DNA of 15,146 nt from an uncultured Pseudomonadota bacterium (GTDB lineage: Bacteria > Pseudomonadota > Alphaproteobacteria > Rs-D84). Shown piece by piece: positions 13,640-15,146 of the stretch. How positions within the stretch are numbered: the stretch's first letter is position 1; every line of letters begins with the position of its first letter. The notes beneath the pieces were generated by a model. That model was given only the letters and a program-made list of their open reading frames with translations. It was not told where the DNA came from and did not search any database. The DNA lies in contig CAMVPZ010000008.1 in the NCBI GenBank assembly GCA_947169505.1, positions 1 to 15,146 of the forward strand, read 5' to 3'. The position numbers and the translations under genes are program-made.

Positions 13640-14266
13640 ATGCGAAGTGTCCCTGATTTTTCAATTGAAAAAAATAGTGGTAAAAAATTAATTGCCGGTG
13701 TTGATGAAGCAGGGCGGGGCCCGCTTTGTGGACCTGTGGTTGCGGGGGCGGTTGTTTTTTTGAAATATGATTTTGATGATATGCCGTTAATAAGTGATTC
13801 AAAACAAATGAATGAAAAACAACGTGAAATCGCTTATGATTGGATAACAAATAATAAAGATATTGTTTGGTCTGTTGCCCAATGCAGTGCAACGGAAATT
13901 GACGAGATAAATATTTTACGTGCCTCATTAACTGCGATGGCACGTGCGGTAAATGGATTATCTGTAAAAGCCGAATATTGTCTGATTGACGGAAATAAAA
14001 TGCCAGATACAATAATTGGAATGTCGGTTGTAAAAGGTGATGCGAAATCACTTTCTATTGCGGCGGCATCCATTATTGCAAAAGTGACACGGGATAGGTT
14101 AATGCATGAATTATCAAAAAAATATCCGCAATATGGTTGGGATAAAAATGCTGGATATCCAACCCCACAACACTTGCAGGCTATTGAAAAATATGGTATA
14201 AATGAACATTATAGAAAGACCTATAAACCAGTGAAAGAAAGGTTAGAAAAAAATGGCAATTCATAA
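13640..14266 (+). CDS. rnhB: Ribonuclease HII
   Basis: RNase HII cuts RNA in RNA-DNA hybrids and removes single ribonucleotides from DNA. The 208-residue product has the full motif set: AGVDEAGRGPLCGPVVAGAVV with Asp22-Glu23, the DSKQMNEKQRE segment at 53-63, LIDGN with Asp117, and KGDAKSLSIAAASIIAKVTRDRLM with Asp134. The GY.T..H segment (172-178) that ends the fold follows. Length is typical. The ATG is two bases after the transglycosylase stop and has no clear ribosome binding site, so coupling is likely. The last 14 bases overlap the start of pgk. In many alphaproteobacteria rnhB lies next to ccrM; here they are about 2.4 kb apart. Confidence 0.96.
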   Translation: MRSVPDFSIEKNSGKKLIAGVDEAGRGPLCGPVVAGAVVFLKYDFDDMPLISDSKQMNEKQREIAYDWITNNKDIVWSVAQCSATEIDEINILRASLTAMARAVNGLSVKAEYCLIDGNKMPDTIIGMSVVKGDAKSLSIAAASIIAKVTRDRLMHELSKKYPQYGWDKNAGYPTPQHLQAIEKYGINEHYRKTYKPVKERLEKNGNS

Positions 14267-15146
14267 TATTCGTGATATTGATGTTAAAGGTAAATACGTT
14301 TTATTGCGGGATGATTTTAATGTGCAAATTGAAAATGGAAAAATACTTGATACTTTTCGTATTGATGCATCCATGCTAACGATTAAACATTTAATTTCAA
14401 ATGGTGCACGTGTTGTGATTTGTGCGCATCTTGGACGACCAAAAGGAAAACGTGATGAAGCACTTTCGTTGCGCCCGATTGCTGAATATATGAATATTCC
14501 GTTTGTTGATGATTGTTTGAAAAAAGATTTTATGGCGAATATGAAAAACGGTGACGTCGTGTTGATGGAAAACCTGCGTTTTTATGCTGGCGAAGAAGAA
14601 AACGATGATGCGTTCGCAAAAAAATTGGCAGATGGTTTTGATATCTATGTAAATGATGCGTTTGCTGTGTCGCATCGTGCTGCGGCAAGTACTGTTGGTG
14701 TGACAAAATATTTGCCGTCTTTTGCGGGTGATTTGTTAATGAACGAAATTGAAAATATTTCTCGTGTTATGAAAAATCCAGAACATCCATTTATTGCTTT
14801 TGTTGGTGGGGCCAAGGTTTCATCTAAAATTGGTGTATTGAAAAAATTGGTAACGATTGCTGATAAAGTTGTTGTCGGTGGGGCGATGGGAACTACTTTT
14901 AATTTTGCATTTGGTGCGCCGGTTGGCAATTCTTTGTACGAACCGGATATGATTGATACTGTAATGGAAATAATGAATATTGCGAAACAAAACGGATGTG
15001 AAGTTTTATTGCCTTTGGACAAAGGTGTTGGAAAAGTTTTTGATAAAAATGCAAAACGTGAAAATCGTGATGTAATGGATGTCAAAGATGATGATGTTAT
15101 TATTGATGACGGTGATAAAACAATTGAACGTAATCATGAAATATTA
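14253..15146 (+). CDS. pgk: Phosphoglycerate kinase (3' end outside the window)
   Basis: Phosphoglycerate kinase transfers phosphate from 1,3-bisphosphoglycerate to ADP, making ATP and 3-phosphoglycerate in glycolysis. The window holds the first 298 residues of about 395. Seen are VLLRDDFNVQ (substrate-binding N-terminal motif, with Asp where Val is usual), AHLGRPKG, ENLRFYAGEEEND, YVNDAFAVSHRAAASTVGV, FAGDLLMNEI, FVGGAKVSSKIGVL and VVGGAMGTTFNFAFG. These are the N-domain and the beginning of the nucleotide-binding C-domain. The ATG at 14253 lies inside the end of rnhB (14-base overlap) with AAAGG (14237-14241) upstream; this gives the usual short MAIHNIRD start. The frame is open to the last base. 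Coupling with rnhB is likely. Confidence 0.95.
   Translation, partial: MAIHNIRDIDVKGKYVLLRDDFNVQIENGKILDTFRIDASMLTIKHLISNGARVVICAHLGRPKGKRDEALSLRPIAEYMNIPFVDDCLKKDFMANMKNGDVVLMENLRFYAGEEENDDAFAKKLADGFDIYVNDAFAVSHRAAASTVGVTKYLPSFAGDLLMNEIENISRVMKNPEHPFIAFVGGAKVSSKIGVLKKLVTIADKVVVGGAMGTTFNFAFGAPVGNSLYEPDMIDTVMEIMNIAKQNGCEVLLPLDKGVGKVFDKNAKRENRDVMDVKDDDVIIDDGDKTIERNHEIL

Overview
The window is an AT-rich piece of bacterial chromosome that reads best as an uncultured alphaproteobacterium, probably host- or gut-associated. Two things point there. There is a CcrM-type GANTC methyltransferase, a hallmark of Alphaproteobacteria, and RpoA begins with the MI-KNW-LIKP-KL pattern typical of that class. 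Three large exported cysteine-rich proteins without clear relatives among well-studied model bacteria sit between the housekeeping genes. The organism is an inference from gene content; no rRNA is present.

Layout. A rho-independent terminator (6-27) ends an upstream gene outside the window. Next come a 613-residue exported protein with Cys-rich, eukaryote-like repeats (128-1969), rpoA with its own promoter (2076-3104), an unusually long and structured rpoA-rplQ spacer (3105-3345), and rplQ with a Lys/Ala-rich tail, closed by a terminator. A 906-residue exported protein with many CX6C cysteine pairs (4026-6746) then converges on a 316-residue membrane protein on the minus strand (6773-7723); they share a two-way terminator. 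The membrane gene has a consensus sigma-70 promoter placed so that its mRNA should be leaderless. Divergent from it is a 710-residue exported protein with a Thr-Pro linker, two glycine-zipper segments and further CX6C pairs (7862-9994).

The right third is housekeeping. On the minus strand is ccrM, broken by a frameshift into an N-terminal half (catalytic motif IV, here DSPY instead of DPPY) and a C-terminal half (AdoMet motif I plus the CcrM-specific tail). Divergent from it is a tightly packed plus-strand run: nrdR, a soluble-lytic-transglycosylase-like gene, rnhB and pgk (cut by the window end). Gaps are 7 and 2 bases, and pgk overlaps rnhB by 14.

How they fit together. rpoA/rplQ serve gene expression, nrdR controls dNTP supply, rnhB removes RNA from DNA, the transglycosylase remodels peptidoglycan, pgk is glycolytic, and ccrM (if active) methylates DNA in the cell cycle. 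The exported proteins have many cysteines and an even count after signal cleavage, which suggests disulfide-stabilised envelope or surface proteins. No CRISPR array, tRNA, rRNA, insertion sequence or integrase was seen. No gene-free stretch exceeds 300 bases; the longest, 3105-3345, is described in detail.
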